From Agarophyton chilense (Eukaryota; Rhodophyta; Florideophyceae; Gracilariales; Gracilariaceae), in NCBI GenBank assembly GCA_030374765.1, contig JARGXX010000027.1, positions 868,001-932,000 of the forward strand: DNA of 64,000 bases. The letters run 5' to 3'. The notes below the pieces were generated by a model. That model did not search any database, was not told where the DNA came from, and saw nothing but the letters and a program-made list of their open reading frames with translations. The translations under genes were made by a program, and so were the position numbers. This document shows positions 1 to 12,223 of this stretch, piece by piece; the first letter of the stretch is position 1, and each line of letters starts with the position of its first letter.

Positions 1-912
1 CACAGGGCGGGCGACTAGGGGTTGGGCGGAGTGACGTGAGGGCGCATCAGGTCGAGCGTGTTTGATGTTTGCGCATTGCGCAGTACAGCGACAGAGCGAA
101 AGCTGCGTGATTTCTTCTTGAAAAATCTGTAAGGTGTATAGCTTACAGTGCTTTCACGGGCTGAAACAGTTTTGGACGAAGCCATACAGCTCTACAAAAG
201 TTTACGCCTATTCGTGCAGATACGAAGGTATAAACTACCTTGGTATCTCTATATAGCTACAGTAGTAGATAAACACTGGCAGCGTACTCTTTTGCTCGGA
301 CATAGCGCAATAGCGAAAGATTAAGGGTTCCTTCGTGACTACATCATGGCGAGCTTCATGTACAGGCACCAACCAAGGCGTCCCTCCTTTTTTGTGGCCA
401 AGTTGTTTTCTCCATATCATGTCTTGTGTCTTCGATCGCCGCGGTGTTACGACTGTCTGCCATCAACGTTGGTTCCTCCGCATGCCTCGCGCGATCAGCA
501 CAGATGCAGTTTGCTAACGTGCTTGTGATGTAAATTAACTTCAGCACCTCGCAATCGCTGTGTGGCACAGCCGCAGTGCTGCATGAAGTGTGCGCAATAT
601 ACGATACCGATACGAAGTCGTTATCGAGCAACCAATTAAATTGTACCCTTCGTACCTCTGCCGATCTCCTCACAATATGCAACGATGAGAGACAGTATCA
701 AGAGCGCAACGTACCATTTTTCATATCAGATCTGCTCCAGCCTTTACTTCACAAAGGTGGGTGTGGGAAATTGCAGAGGAAATGTCGACCAAGCCGAAGG
801 ACAAGCATATGTTGCAGTGATCCGATACATCAAGCACACAGCTATGGACGCAGAAAAAGTTGTTCGACGACAAGGTTGCGAAGCATAATTTACATGGAGA
901 TGAATAACAGTG
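1..912. other. Non-coding stretch downstream of the LC8 gene
   Basis: Only short overlapping reading frames on both strands, none with recognisable protein character or a long uninterrupted run. I see no tRNA, rRNA or repeat structure. It is probably intergenic and includes the 3' untranslated region of the LC8 gene, which is read leftward from 1251. Confidence 0.5.
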
Positions 913-1251
913 CTATCCACTGCGGAATAACAAAACGGCTGTCTTTTCGATGTAGAAGTACAGGAATCCCGAAGTTTCGTGTGTGACATAGCTTCCAAAA
1001 TGGCGGCCCACTATGCAATGCCAGGAGGGTTGATAGCGATTGTCAAACTCCTTCTTCAGAAACTTGGCCATATCGCGCTCAAGCTCGAAGCGATCAAGCG
1101 CTGTCAGCGCAAGCTCAATGGCTTTACGCTGCATGTCCTCCGGCATATCGGCGGACTTAACGACGACGCGGGGCTGCTTGTCTACTGGTACGAATTTTTG
1201 GTCCGCCACTTGGCCGCGGACTGCGCCGGGCGCTTCGGCTGCAGTCGTCAT
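913..1251 (-). CDS. Dynein light chain LC8-type protein
   Basis: A 112-residue protein whose C-terminal ~89 residues match the LC8/DYNLL family along their whole length. Visible landmarks are ADMPEDMQ at the start of helix 1, a KKEFDNRY segment, [17 protein letters not shown] on the ligand-binding strand, and [16 protein letters not shown] at the C-terminus. LC8 is a homodimeric hub that binds short linear motifs in many partners, including the dynein intermediate chain. The start at Met(1251) gives an N-terminal extension of about 23 residues (MTTAAEAPG...) over the 89-aa animal protein; an upstream in-frame ATG at 1368 would add 39 more residues with no family character. No intron is needed. 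If the host is a red alga, which is thought to lack cytoplasmic dynein heavy chain, the protein probably acts as a dynein-independent dimerisation hub (inference). Confidence 0.9.
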   Translation of the reverse strand: MTTAAEAPGAVRGQVADQKFVPVDKQPRVVVKSADMPEDMQRKAIELALTALDRFELERDMAKFLKKEFDNRYQPSWHCIVGRHFGSYVTHETSGFLYFYIEKTAVLLFRSG

Positions 1252-1813
1252 GTCGTAAGATTGGTTCAATGAATGTGCTGAAGGCGGTGTGATGTGCACG
1301 GGGAAACGGGGAAGATGGGCGCGGAAGACGGGCCAGGGGCGATGTTCACTTAGCCAAGTTGCACACACTGCGGTTTCGGTTGTGCTTGAAGAAAATTGAG
1401 CGAACGCAAGTTGTGGACTCGCAATCGAAACGCTACAAACGGAAGAGGCGGAGTTGCGGGTAGAGTGAGTTGACCAAAACCGTGCATTAGTTTTTTAAAC
1501 CTTCTTCGAAATTGAAACGCTTTGAATTTTCGGTTCATATTATCTATTTCTTATGCCAACTGTTCAAGCGAAGCAGCGCGACCGCCTCACCGCTTCACAC
1601 ACGAGATATTTTGCTGATTACCGAATCAGAGCACCCGACGCTCGGCGTCGCAAGTGCATTATTTCTACCACGAAAACGCCGGAATCTCAACATAAAATCA
1701 GATTGTCGCTCCACTCGTACACGTGGCCAACTACATGCAACGCTGTCTCCCCTGTAGCGTTGCTTGTGTCAGACAGCATTTCAGTAGGCGAACGAACAGC
1801 AGGTTAGGCAAGC
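1252..1813. other. Intergenic stretch upstream of the LC8 gene
   Basis: Contains the presumed promoter and 5' untranslated region of the LC8 gene (transcribed leftward). Short open frames on the + strand show no family character. No clear TATA box or repeat was seen. Confidence 0.4.
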
Positions 1814-3711
1814 GACAATGGGTCGCTCCTGAATTTCAAATTGCGTACCCAGCGCAAATCGCAAATTGCGAAAAGGTCGGGGTCCCGCAAATAAAACGGT
1901 CACTGATATTTCCATATCAAACTGAGTCAAACAGTTCACTCAGAATGTCAGCATGCTCTCGCGTCTCTTCTATGTGCAATCAAGCCACAAGGGACCTCAC
2001 GACTATACTTCTTTACCCGATGATCACCAAACGGCTTCAACATCCTATTTCCTTCTGTCACCGACTTGACATAGAAGCGAGACATCGTAGAGATCGTCGT
2101 ATCACACTCAGAGCTCTACGAATCCCTTCCTATTCCCTCTTCATGTTCGTATTTCATTCTTTATCAGACCAGTCGATGATCATATTTAGCAAAAATGACT
2201 ATATCACTCTTGTCTACCTTCTTCAATCTTATGAGCCCCTATATTAACAGTACACACCATAAAACTCTTCTGGACCCATAAAAAACCGATTAAAAATTGA
2301 AGGTCTTTCGATATCAATGAATGCCACAAAATGCCTTTTTGATCTCATATGGCTTAGAACTAGAAAGGCGATGTGAAATATTTGTCTTCTTCTCGTAAAT
2401 CAAGTTTTGTGTGCGCTTAATTTCTGCGGTTGGGTAGGTGACTTTTCTTGCGTCTGTTTGCAATAAATTTGGGCACAAACATGCGAATTTTGACGAAAAA
2501 GATGTACTGGAGTTTTAAAAGGCCTTTGGTACGAAGTATCACTCTCTGAAGAACTTTAATGCAGTTAAAAACGGTCATAAATCGTTGTCGGAGCTATGAG
2601 GGGACGTCTTAGTACAGAAAATGTTCTATAACGGTTGGTAACATTACCATAAATACACTAACGTTCTTTTGTTTGCACCAAATGGCACAATTATTTCACG
2701 CACTATCAATGCATCGGGGTGTATGCACGACTCGCAGGTGTCTTAGTGAGGAAATATTTACGAGAAGCTCGAGAAAGAGCATGGAAAACACGGCGGTACA
2801 TGTGTGGTTGACTCAGCGTTTTGCAGGGGCTCGTATCTCTTTCTCTTTAAATCTGCCCAAGACGAGACAAACGCTTTGGGCCCTGAAAATCTTATTCGTA
2901 TTTGACAGGCTACATCCGTTCCTCACGCGTCGGAATGGGGTATGAGGTCATTTTAGGGAATGTTTACGATGATGAAGGATAGGTTTGTTTATGAAGAAAA
3001 AGGAGAGAGACGCATCATGATATTATGCAAAATACATCTCTTTAATCTTCTGACTTGGAAAGTTGAGGTGAACCAGATACTCTCTAAATATATCCTTTAT
3101 CTCAGAGTTGAAGCGCATGGTTTTTTTTAAAGTAATCTCAACATCTAATCGGTCTTCGGAGATGATTTTGCGATCAACATCACTATCATTTCCCTCGTCT
3201 TCTCGTGGCGGCGATTGTCATCTATGCGGTGTAAACGATTATTTTCTCTTTCAACCTTTCGCCTTTGAACGTCTTCCTCCCTACTTTTTGATCATTAAAC
3301 ATAGACAACATAAAGATAGACATCAGATCATTCTGTGGATTCGAAGCGGAAGCTCTCGAACGCGGACGAACAAGAGGGCGTGGAAGTTTAGCAATTTGGA
3401 GAGTTTTCTTTTCGGCATCACTGTCGTGAAGCCAGGCAACTTTCGCTGTGAAAGGGAGGGTTTTGATCGCTCAGATAGCCAACTCGGCCTTTAACCGGCT
3501 ACATGGCGGGAATTCAACTTGCTTGGTGAGAATGTTGTTTCGGTGGTTGGCTTTGCGCCAAATTTGATACTTGCGCGCTTCCTTTCACTGCTCTGACGGG
3601 GCCGAGCCACAAACACTTTGCGCAAATTGAATACACTCAACTGGTGTGAATCGCTGAATTTGAGTGCACTCAATTTGCGATTTGGAATTTCAGGAGCGAT
3701 GAAGGACAATG
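1814..3711. repeat. Candidate non-autonomous inverted-repeat element, ~1.9 kb
   Basis: The left end at about 1823 reads TCGCTCCTGAATTTC. The right end, read on the - strand from about 3699, is TCGCTCCTGAAATTCC, followed on both sides by AAAT and CGCAAATTG-type sequence. The heptamer GACAATG lies just outside both ends (1814-1820 and 3705-3711) and could be a target-site duplication. No transposase-like frame lies between, so if real it is non-autonomous. The repeat is imperfect and only about 25 bp is convincing, so this is a tentative call. The segment holds no gene I can recognise. Confidence 0.35.
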
Positions 3712-3965
3712 CCCTTCAACGGGGGTTTCTTCCCAGGACTTAGAGATTTCGCTCGCTTGAGGGCTAGTTTGGTCTATGACAAGCTATACCGCTATTGCGT
3801 GCCGACGGCCGGTTAGGACCGGAAGTGCACACTGGTGGAACACGTGGACTGCACGGATGCTGACGCTCGAGTGCGAGGCGTGCCACACGTGGCTCGGATT
3901 CTTCCTAATGGTTAATATTTTTTAGTTCTTTTTAGTATTTATTTAGCTACGCTATCGCTATTTAG
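3712..3965. other. Flank of the first Gypsy element, LTR-like AT-rich sequence
   Basis: Contains GTG/CAC-rich sequence followed by an AT-rich TATTTATTTAG-like tract that ends directly at the Gypsy 5' LTR. The style resembles a promoter region of an older LTR, possibly the left part of the Copia element that abuts the other side of the Gypsy insertion. This is inference; no matching copy is present in the window. Confidence 0.3.
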
Positions 3966-4881
3966 TGTAGAGCAACGCCGAGTTAGGGGATACTTGAAGA
4001 TGCAACTCATAGAATGAGGATTGAACCCTCCGAGGGTTATGACTATGATCCCCTGTAAAGTGTGCTGAGGTGGCACTGTTTTCTGGTTAGAGTTCGCCTA
4101 TGAAGTGAAAATTCGGATGGCCCATGTTTGGATTGGCCCCGTGATACACGTGGCTTAATTTTGGCACCGAATTTCGGATATTTGTTAGAACGTTGGACTT
4201 TTGGGCCCTGACAGTGGGATCTCCACGTGTATGGCCCTGAGCAGGTGTGCACTACTGTAGAGTTTAGTTAGTGGGCCCTACTTAGGGAGATGAGATCTGA
4301 CAGTCCGAAGCTCAGAGTAAATGGTAACCAAGGTTGGTCTTCGATACCTTTAGAGGTTCTTCGTCGCCATCGTTTCGGCCTTACAACCCGGAACGGGCTC
4401 TGGTTAGCAACACCTGCGTAGGGACACGACTCCACTTGGAGAGTGCCCACGTTTGGGTTCCGTGCAAACACCCCCTTGGGACCGCTCAGACGACCTGCGT
4501 GCACGATACCCCGTGGGGGTTCTGCTTACTTGTTGCGTGCTTTTTGTGTTTCCTTTCGAGGACAGGTTTTCGCCCCTGTATTGGGTTTCTTTTGTTGTTT
4601 CGCCCCTTTTCTGGTTCTCGGTTCCGGTGCCTGTTAGTGCCCGACCCTCACCCCATTTTTCCTCTTCGCCGGATTTCCCCCCATTCTTTGGGATACTCAT
4701 ACCCATTCTCGATCCAACGGTTTCTACCCCTCACCTCCGTCGGTACTGCCGGAATCCCCCGTGGGAGTTAAACCCCACACTACGGGTGGAACGGAGGGCT
4801 CTGTCTCTGAGTCTGCCTCCCCCAGGTAGCAAGGCTTCGAACACCTTGAGAGCACTTCCCGTCGCCGGGTTTTGCTCCACA
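3966..4881 (+). repeat. 5' LTR of Gypsy-1
   Basis: Matches 14803-15718 over its full 916 bp. It starts TGTAGAGCAAC and ends GCTCCACA, giving the TG...CA termini of LTRs. The downstream half is pyrimidine-rich. Confidence 0.95.
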
Positions 4882-4883
4882 AG

Positions 4884-4901
4884 TGGTCTCCCGACTTAGA
4901 A
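4884..4901 (+). other. Primer-binding site of Gypsy-1
   Basis: TGGTCTCCCGACTTAG begins 2 bp after the LTR end. It starts with TGG, as expected for pairing with a tRNA CCA end. The same sequence follows the 5' LTRs of the other two Gypsy elements in the window (43940 and 61201). I could not assign the primer tRNA. Confidence 0.75.
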
Positions 4902-5108
4902 TCCGTTCTCGGACTTTTGGGTTGGTCATCCACGTGTTGGAATATCTCTTGGAAGAGGAAGCACCGTCGTGAAGATTTGTTGTAGTGGTCCCCTTTGGAA
5001 AGGGTGGAATTGGTTTTTATTTTTGTTTTGTGTTACGTCATCCGTTCTCCGGTAATCGCGTGATCGAATTTCATCGTTACCCCGAATCGTCGGTGTCGTG
5101 TCTGCAGC

Positions 5109-7139
5109 ATGTCGCCGCCTACCCGTGGTTCCGGGACTGGATCGAACCGTCAAGCGGATTCAGTGCCCCCGGCCCCGCCTAGGCCGAGGAGCTCAATTCC
5201 CGAAGGTCGGAACGATTCCTGTATCGATCCAGACACTCGGAGAGCACCCTCAGTGGTTTTAGGTCCTCGAGAGGTCGTGGCTGTGGGCCCAGCTCCAGTG
5301 GTGGAGACCCCCTCAGCAGCACCCCGAAGTCGGGCCGACCCTGAATTACAGCGCCTGGAGACTCGAATCGATATCGCCAACGCGGCTCACGTCGAGCTCC
5401 TTCAGGAGGTTACTACCCTCCGCCTCAAGGTGGAGGACGCCCAGGTGCGGAGAGTCGCCGATGACCTTCGTACCCTGAGGAGGGATGTGAACTCCCTTTT
5501 GGAAAGCTTTGGTACCCCTGGGGTCTTTATCCAGGAGCACCGGAGCCTCGTGGAGGAACACCGCGTGCAAGCGGAACGCTTCCGAGCTCGGCTGGACACC
5601 CTCGAGGCCATTATCCGTATGGACGGAGACACAGAAGCCTCGAAGGATAAACCCGACGTTTCGGAAGACGAAGAACACCGCTCCGCTAAACGGGACCGCC
5701 GCAAATCCAAGAAGAGGGTTCACCTCCAAGAGGATTTATCGGATTCCGATCCCAATCGCTCGTCATCGAGTTCGTCCTCCGAATCTTCGGATAGTGAAGA
5801 TGGACGCCGGTCATCCCGGGCGACTCGGTCGAAGGCTACTTACACCTCTCAAGGGGCAATCCGTACCCGGAAGAAGGGTAGGAAACACCTTGGATTAAGG
5901 GAGCTGAAGCCGACGAATCCTCTCTATCGGAAGCTGCTATCGTACCGCTATTATCGGTTGGATAACCCTTCGGGAGATCGAACATCCCGCGGAACGGGTA
6001 AGGTCAAGGACTACATCGAAAGGCTGAGCATCACCCTACAGAAGAGGGAATTCACAGGAACAGACCCAATTCTGGTGCTCGATTTCCTTGCGAGGTTCGT
6101 CCAGGAGGCTGACATCCTCTGTATGAGTGAAGCGCAAGCGTATCTTGCATTACCCTATTTCTTAAAGGGGATGGCTGAAGACCAGTTCAACTCCGTCCGT
6201 GGATCATCCCGAGCCTCGGAAGAGGGAGTCACGTGCTGGCCCGAAGCGGTGCAGTACCTCTTGAGGTCATACGCTACTGGAAATGCGATTCAGGAAGCAA
6301 TCCTTGCATTAAGGGATACGCGGCAGAAGCCGATGGAAACCGAAACGGTGTATTCAACTCGCTTGAATAAAGCGTTTCACCGATGCGGGAATGTATTCCC
6401 CGCCTACGAGAGATGCACCATATTTGTGGATGGTTTGGACCCCTCGATAAGGGCATTGGTTGCCCGACATCGGGAAGAGAAGCGCAAGCTGACCTACTTG
6501 GAACTGGTTCAGTACCCCCAGGCTGAGGGGGATACTCTCCGTGCCCGGCAGAACCGAAAGAGTCGGCCAACACGTGCACTCCTCGCCGATGGAGGTAACT
6601 TGTCTTTGTCACTCACAGGAGGCTCCGCCCCTGTGGGGTTCAATGATAACATTCACTTCATGGGAAGTAACCCCGAATCTATGGGTACGTCTGAGTTGCC
6701 GTCGACATCCGCTCCGACTACGGATGAAGACCCTGCGCTCTATACCCAAGGACGGAGGGTGCCAGCCGCATCGCTACCTTTTGCGAATACCGCTGCTCGG
6801 TTCTCTCGCCCCGGATGGAGGGATACAGCACCACGTCGCGTGGATTCACGTCCACAACCGAACCCGGCAGAGCTGATTTGCTATTTGTGTTACCTCCGTG
6901 GTCACAAAGCACCAGACTGCACATTTCCCCTGCGGGAGGGTTCACGAATTATCGCTCAGTACGAGGCTCTGACCTCTGAGGAGAAAGCTCGAGTCCCGAG
7001 TAGGTCCTATGAGGAACAACGGATACTCCGAGCTCACCTTGCTGACAGGGATACAGAACTTGTACCCGCGAACGGGGAACAACCGGTCCCCTTCGAGGCA
7101 GCTGCACCGAATTCGGTGGGGTCCGCTTCGAAAAACTAA
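5109..7139 (+). CDS. gag: Gag polyprotein of Gypsy-1
   Basis: A 676-residue frame. The first part is Pro-rich, followed by a predicted coiled-coil segment, an acidic Ser-rich tract and a basic KKGRKH region. Next comes the retrotransposon gag (capsid-like) domain around residues 300-480, with LPYFLKGMAEDQF and WPEAVQYLLRSYAT. A CCHC zinc knuckle, CYLCYLRGHKAPDC, lies near residue 590. The ATG at 5109 is the first after the LTR leader in this frame. The related gag genes of Gypsy-2 and Gypsy-3 share the order and the knuckle. Confidence 0.92.
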   Translation: MSPPTRGSGTGSNRQADSVPPAPPRPRSSIPEGRNDSCIDPDTRRAPSVVLGPREVVAVGPAPVVETPSAAPRSRADPELQRLETRIDIANAAHVELLQEVTTLRLKVEDAQVRRVADDLRTLRRDVNSLLESFGTPGVFIQEHRSLVEEHRVQAERFRARLDTLEAIIRMDGDTEASKDKPDVSEDEEHRSAKRDRRKSKKRVHLQEDLSDSDPNRSSSSSSSESSDSEDGRRSSRATRSKATYTSQGAIRTRKKGRKHLGLRELKPTNPLYRKLLSYRYYRLDNPSGDRTSRGTGKVKDYIERLSITLQKREFTGTDPILVLDFLARFVQEADILCMSEAQAYLALPYFLKGMAEDQFNSVRGSSRASEEGVTCWPEAVQYLLRSYATGNAIQEAILALRDTRQKPMETETVYSTRLNKAFHRCGNVFPAYERCTIFVDGLDPSIRALVARHREEKRKLTYLELVQYPQAEGDTLRARQNRKSRPTRALLADGGNLSLSLTGGSAPVGFNDNIHFMGSNPESMGTSELPSTSAPTTDEDPALYTQGRRVPAASLPFANTAARFSRPGWRDTAPRRVDSRPQPNPAELICYLCYLRGHKAPDCTFPLREGSRIIAQYEALTSEEKARVPSRSYEEQRILRAHLADRDTELVPANGEQPVPFEAAAPNSVGSASKN

Positions 7140-7141
7140 AC

Positions 7142-10100
7142 TTGGGAGTCTCCCCTGCGGGAGGGGCGTCTTCTAAGCCGGAGTTGAAGACGCCCGAGGC
7201 GCTCCAGCTTCGCTCCCCAGCTGTGACTATCCTTTCAAGGAGAACGGCTGACACCGACATTAACTCGGGATACTTTAGGGTCCTCCGTCGCCCGTGGATA
7301 CGGTCCCGTAATCTCCGTATTCCAGATCGAGTTATGGTAATGGCCAAGCGGAATTATAAATTATTCGCCGACTTCGGCCTGTCCAACCAGTTTATGGTTC
7401 GTCAAATATCTGTCCTGGATACAGGAGCCGCTCTTAACTTAATTCATGTTGAATTGTTACCCCCGCTGCTCCGGGTTCAAGTTCGTACCGGTCCACGTTT
7501 GGATATCGCCGAAGCAAACAACAACCCGCTACGGACACTGGGTACAGTTTCCCTCATGGTGAGGTTAGGCTCCTATCTCGTTCAGCTAGAGTTTATTGTA
7601 TGCAAGTCACTTTCAGCACCAGTAATACTGGGTTGTGAATTTTGCGACCTCTTCGTGGAAGCCATCCGTCCTCGGAATAGAACTGTAGAACTCGAAGACG
7701 GGTCTACGATCCCAATCGTTCGTAAACGCTTACAGGGAGCAGCGCGAACACGCGTTCCTCTCCCTGTCGCGCAGGAAACTGTGAAGAAGGACCCGGTGTC
7801 TACACGGGTAAAGGTTGCGAAGTCAATGGCTATCCCGCCAGAAACCCAGGTTTGGGTCACAGTTGTTACCAAGCAAATTGGTGTGCATGTGGTACAACCG
7901 AACCCGTCTCTGTATACGCGGCGTCAACTCGCCCTTGCGAATGGGGTTGTCTCCGTGGAACCGGATAAACCTTTCAAGGTTTTGGTAGCCAACTTTGGAA
8001 AGACAACGCAGCATTTGGCCAAACACCAGATCCTGAGTTCTGTTCTTCCACACCCGCATGCGGTCGTACCTACAAAGATCTCTATCGCAGAGGTCCTTGG
8101 TGTGGCGGACCCTAAGGAGGGGGAGGACACTGCCGAAATCGCGGAAGACGGTGAGCATACGACTGCAGCTCCACACGCTGAACACTTTAAACCTCAGAAG
8201 GTTACGGCCCCTATCACAGGAGCAGACCAGACGGATCCTGTTCAGGAATTGGAGAAATGGGATCTCAACCATGTACCCGCATCTCATCGGGAGAAGCTGA
8301 GGCACATGCTTCATGAATTTACCCCCATGTGGGATGGTTCCCTTGGAACTATTGGGATTACAGAACACCGCATCGACTTGTTACCGAACACTCGGCCTAT
8401 TGCCCAACACCCTTACAGGGCTGGACCGAACGCTCGGGAAGAGGAGAAATCTCAGGTGGAGAAGATGCTTAAAGCGGGCGTAATTGAACCTGCCCAGTCC
8501 GCTTGGGCCTCACCAGTGGTGTTAGTTCGGAAACCGGATGGATCGTGGCGTTTCTGCATCGATTACAGACGCCTGAACGAGGTAACCATTAAGGATGTGT
8601 ACCCGATCCCTCGGATGGACGAATACATCGACTCCCTTGGGAGCGCTACTGTTTTCTCTACCCTCGACGCCAATTTGGGCTACTGGAAAGTCCCTATTAG
8701 GGAGGAAGATCGAGACAAAACGGCTTTCGTGTGTCATCAAGGACTTTTTCGATTCCGGAGGATGCCTTTTGGGTTGACAAATGCCCCCGCAACGTTTCAA
8801 CGGGCGATAGACATTCTGTTGGCTCCCTTCAAGTGGAGAACGTGTCTAGTGTATTTAGACGACATTATTGTCTTCTCCAACAACCTGGATGACCACCTCA
8901 AACACGTCAGGGACGTAATGAAGATACTCCGCGACGCGGGAATTACCTTGAAACTCAAGAAGTGCGAGTTTTCCACCGATTCGGTTAAGTATCTGGGTCA
9001 TATCATCCGTCCCGGACAGCTTTCAATCGATGAAGTACGAGTGAAATCCTTGAAGGAAGCAAAACACCCGAAAACTCAAACGGAGTTGCGATCCTTCTTA
9101 GGTCTGTGTAACGTGTATCGCCGATTCGTCCCGAACTTTGCGGATATTGCCATCCCCCTCAACAAGCTCCTGACGAAGGGACAGCCAGTTGAACTGGAAC
9201 CTTTTGGCGACGCGGAAGCGTCTGCCTTCACGGCACTGGTGAATGCCGTAACATCACCGCCAATCTTGGCTCTACCCAATCCTGGGCTCCCTTACGAAGT
9301 GGACACCGATGCTAGTGCAAATCAAGTAGGGTGTGCACTGTTCCAATCCTCTGAGGATGGTGAACGTCACCCTATTGGGTACTGGTCACGTTCCCTGAAT
9401 GTCCATGAAAGGAACTACTCGGTCTCCGAGAAGGAATGTTTGGCCGTTGTGAGGGCCTTAGCTACACTTCGCCCCTATCTGATGGGTACTCGTTTCAAAG
9501 TCCATACGGACCACGCATGCTTGCGTTGGCTCCTGGAGATCTCCGAACCCTCGGGCCGCCTTATGCGCTGGCGTCTCCGACTGTCGGAATTCGACTTTGA
9601 GATCCTGTACAAGAAAGGGAAGCTGAACACTCAGGCTGATGCACTATCCCGCTTGGGAACCACAGCGGAAACGGAACCCTACGAGGACGATGACATCCCG
9701 TGTTTTATGGTATCGGACCTTGAGGGAGGAGCTCAACCGCTGACGGATGATGTTTGTGACGATATACTCGTCAACGAGAGTCTGGATTCGCCGACCGGCT
9801 CTTTTATACCTATCTCTCCAGAGGAGATGATACGCGAGCAACAGCTCGACCCATTCTGTACACGGATTCGGGCTCGCCTCAACGGAGAATTTCAGTTACC
9901 TTTCGAGGACGACGATCACGGTTACCTAATCAGGACCGTTGGACCTCGCCCGAGGATAGTGGTGCCGCACACCCTACAACAGAGGGTATTACACCTCACT
10001 CACTATGTGAAGGTTGGCGCCCACCCCGGGGGAAGAAAACTGTACCTCACGTTGAGAAGGGACTTTTACTGGCCGGCAATGGCATTCGATTGTTACGCCG

Positions 10101-11674
10101 TCAGACGGGCTTGCGCCAATTGCGCCAAGAATGACGTCAAACTTCGGAAGCACTCTAAGAAGTTGACGCTGTTCCCGGCACGGACTCCACTCGAATTCGT
10201 GGCCATAGGCATCCTAGGGGAGTTTATCAGGACGCCCCGAGGTCATCGGTATCTGCTTGTCATTTCTGACAGATTCTCTAAGCTAACGAGAACTGTGCCG
10301 CTGAAGCGGATCACCGCCACTACCGTCGCGCAAGCGTTCGTGACCCATTGGGTGTTCGTTTATGGACCGCCGGTGCAGTTGTTATCCGACAAGGGAGGGC
10401 AATTTGCATCATAGTTCTTCCAGGATGTATGTCGAATCCTTGATGTAAGGAATTTATTTGTTACTACGTATCACCCTCAGGAGAATGGCCAGGTGGAGAG
10501 GTTTAACCGCACGATACTCAACGCTTTGAGATCGTATGTTGCGGATCACCCCAAAAATTGGGACTTGTACACAGACGCTATCTCGTATGCATACAACACC
10601 CAGGTACATCGGGTTACATCGTTATCTCCATTCGAACTGGTACTGTCGAGGACACTGCCGCCGGTCGCCATCGAGGCTCAACCGACACTGCCGACGTACC
10701 CGTCACCGGGATTGTACCGAGAAGCCTGGAAGGAGTGGCTTACGAAGATGGTGCCGATAGCCCAGAAAGCAATGGACAAAGCTCAACGTGCCTACAAAAA
10801 GGACTTTGACAATCGGGTTCGCAAACCTCTACCTCAGGCGGAGCCCGACGACTTCGTCTTCCATCGAAAGGAATACTACAATCCTGAAAAGGAACGTAGG
10901 CACAAGCTTTTGCCAATTGTGGACGGACCCTATCGGGTGGTTTCTGTAGACCCGGACACGGTGGTATTGGATATCGCTAACCGCCACGAACGGATCTCCA
11001 GGGACCGCATCACACGAGCGCCCAACCCAAATGTGGAAGTGGTGTCGGCACCAACGCCCTCCACAGGGGATGATTCAACGGAAGTTAACCCGTCAGGCGG
11101 AGATTCGAACACCCGCCCCGTTATACTTCCGCACCCGGAACGTGGTTTAACCGACCTACCGGAAACTTCGGATACTCCCGAACCAGGGCCAGCTCCCTCA
11201 AAGGCCCAGTCAACGAACTCTTACAGAGTTACTCCCCCACCGGAGGTAATCAAGCCTCCTGGCTCTCCGCCTAAGGAGGGGGAGGAGGACTTAGTTCCTT
11301 CGCAGGACGATGTTTCGGCGTCAGCCAGTCGCCCTAACAGGGAATCTAGTTCTCAAAATGAGACGGCGAGCCCGACCGAGCCGGCGACAGAGAAGTCACA
11401 ACCCAAGCGTATGGGTAGCGACATCACCGCCGACCCAGCCGAGCACGACGTCAGAAAAGATGACGAAAACCCGCTTAGGAAGAGTCGTGTGGAGAACTTC
11501 GAACCCGGAATGCCTACAGTGCCGACGATCACCCGCCGCCGCGGACGAGACACTGAGGTGTCGCACACTCAAACCCCGCTTTCTCGGGAACGAGCTGTGT
11601 CAGCGGACCCGCACGGGGAAGATCTCGACGACAAGGTTGACCAAATTTGGCTCTCCGTTATGGAATGGGAATAA
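7142..11674 (+). CDS. pol: Pol region of Gypsy-1: protease, RT, RNase H, integrase
   Basis: Pol follows gag directly in a different reading frame. Domains in order: aspartic protease (VLDTGAALN near 7415), reverse transcriptase (YLDDIIVFS near 8850), RNase H (DTDAS near 9305 and TDHACLRWLL near 9515), HHCC zinc-binding integrase domain (about 9990-10130), the integrase catalytic core (about 10190-10560) and the integrase C-terminal region. It is largely intact, with about one break. A Ser/Pro-rich acidic tail ends near 11674. Confidence 0.92.
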
Positions 11675-12223
11675 GAACTCCTATGGAGACACTGGAACCC
11701 TCAGGAATGGGAAAGAAATGAGTGGGACCCGTCGAGGACAGCTCAGGAGAGTGCTAGCGCGTGTCGAAAGCGCCCCCTCACATCCGCTTGCGGAGTGGCA
11801 ACCGGCGCCCGCGCATTTATGTGGCACACGTCGAATGACACCGAGCCAATCAAAAGGCTCTGACGACCAACCGTCGCGCAAACCGCCTCCGTCGCACGGC
11901 GCGTTGCACAAGAGCAACCTTCGTCCCCGTAGCTCGGGATGACGTTGAAGTCTTACCCCCCTGAGATTGGAGACGCTACCGCGTCGCGGTTTCTCAACCG
12001 TCACGGAATCTAAGAACACCGTTGTTATCGGGAAGATCTCAGCTTTAAGGAAAACTCAAAACTGGGCCGTTTTGACTCCGTAGACGGAAGTTACAACGTA
12101 GCCCACAGGCCACTCGGCGCCGTTTGGACGAAGTGCTGAGACCCGCTCGCAACACGGAACAGAACCCACCGGGGTGTTTTTAGACCCTACGTTGACACCC
12201 TCAAGGGAACTAGAGCGTTCCAA

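Noticed and set aside
3108-3494. 128-aa + strand frame
   Set aside because: No family character; AT-rich surroundings and inside the candidate inverted-repeat element.
5346-5729. Antisense frames within gag of Gypsy-1
   Set aside because: They lie opposite a strongly supported gag gene and have low-complexity composition; unlike the 12865-14592 region they have no second copy.
7823-8368. 181-aa antisense frame within pol of Gypsy-1
   Set aside because: Shadow of the protease/RT region.
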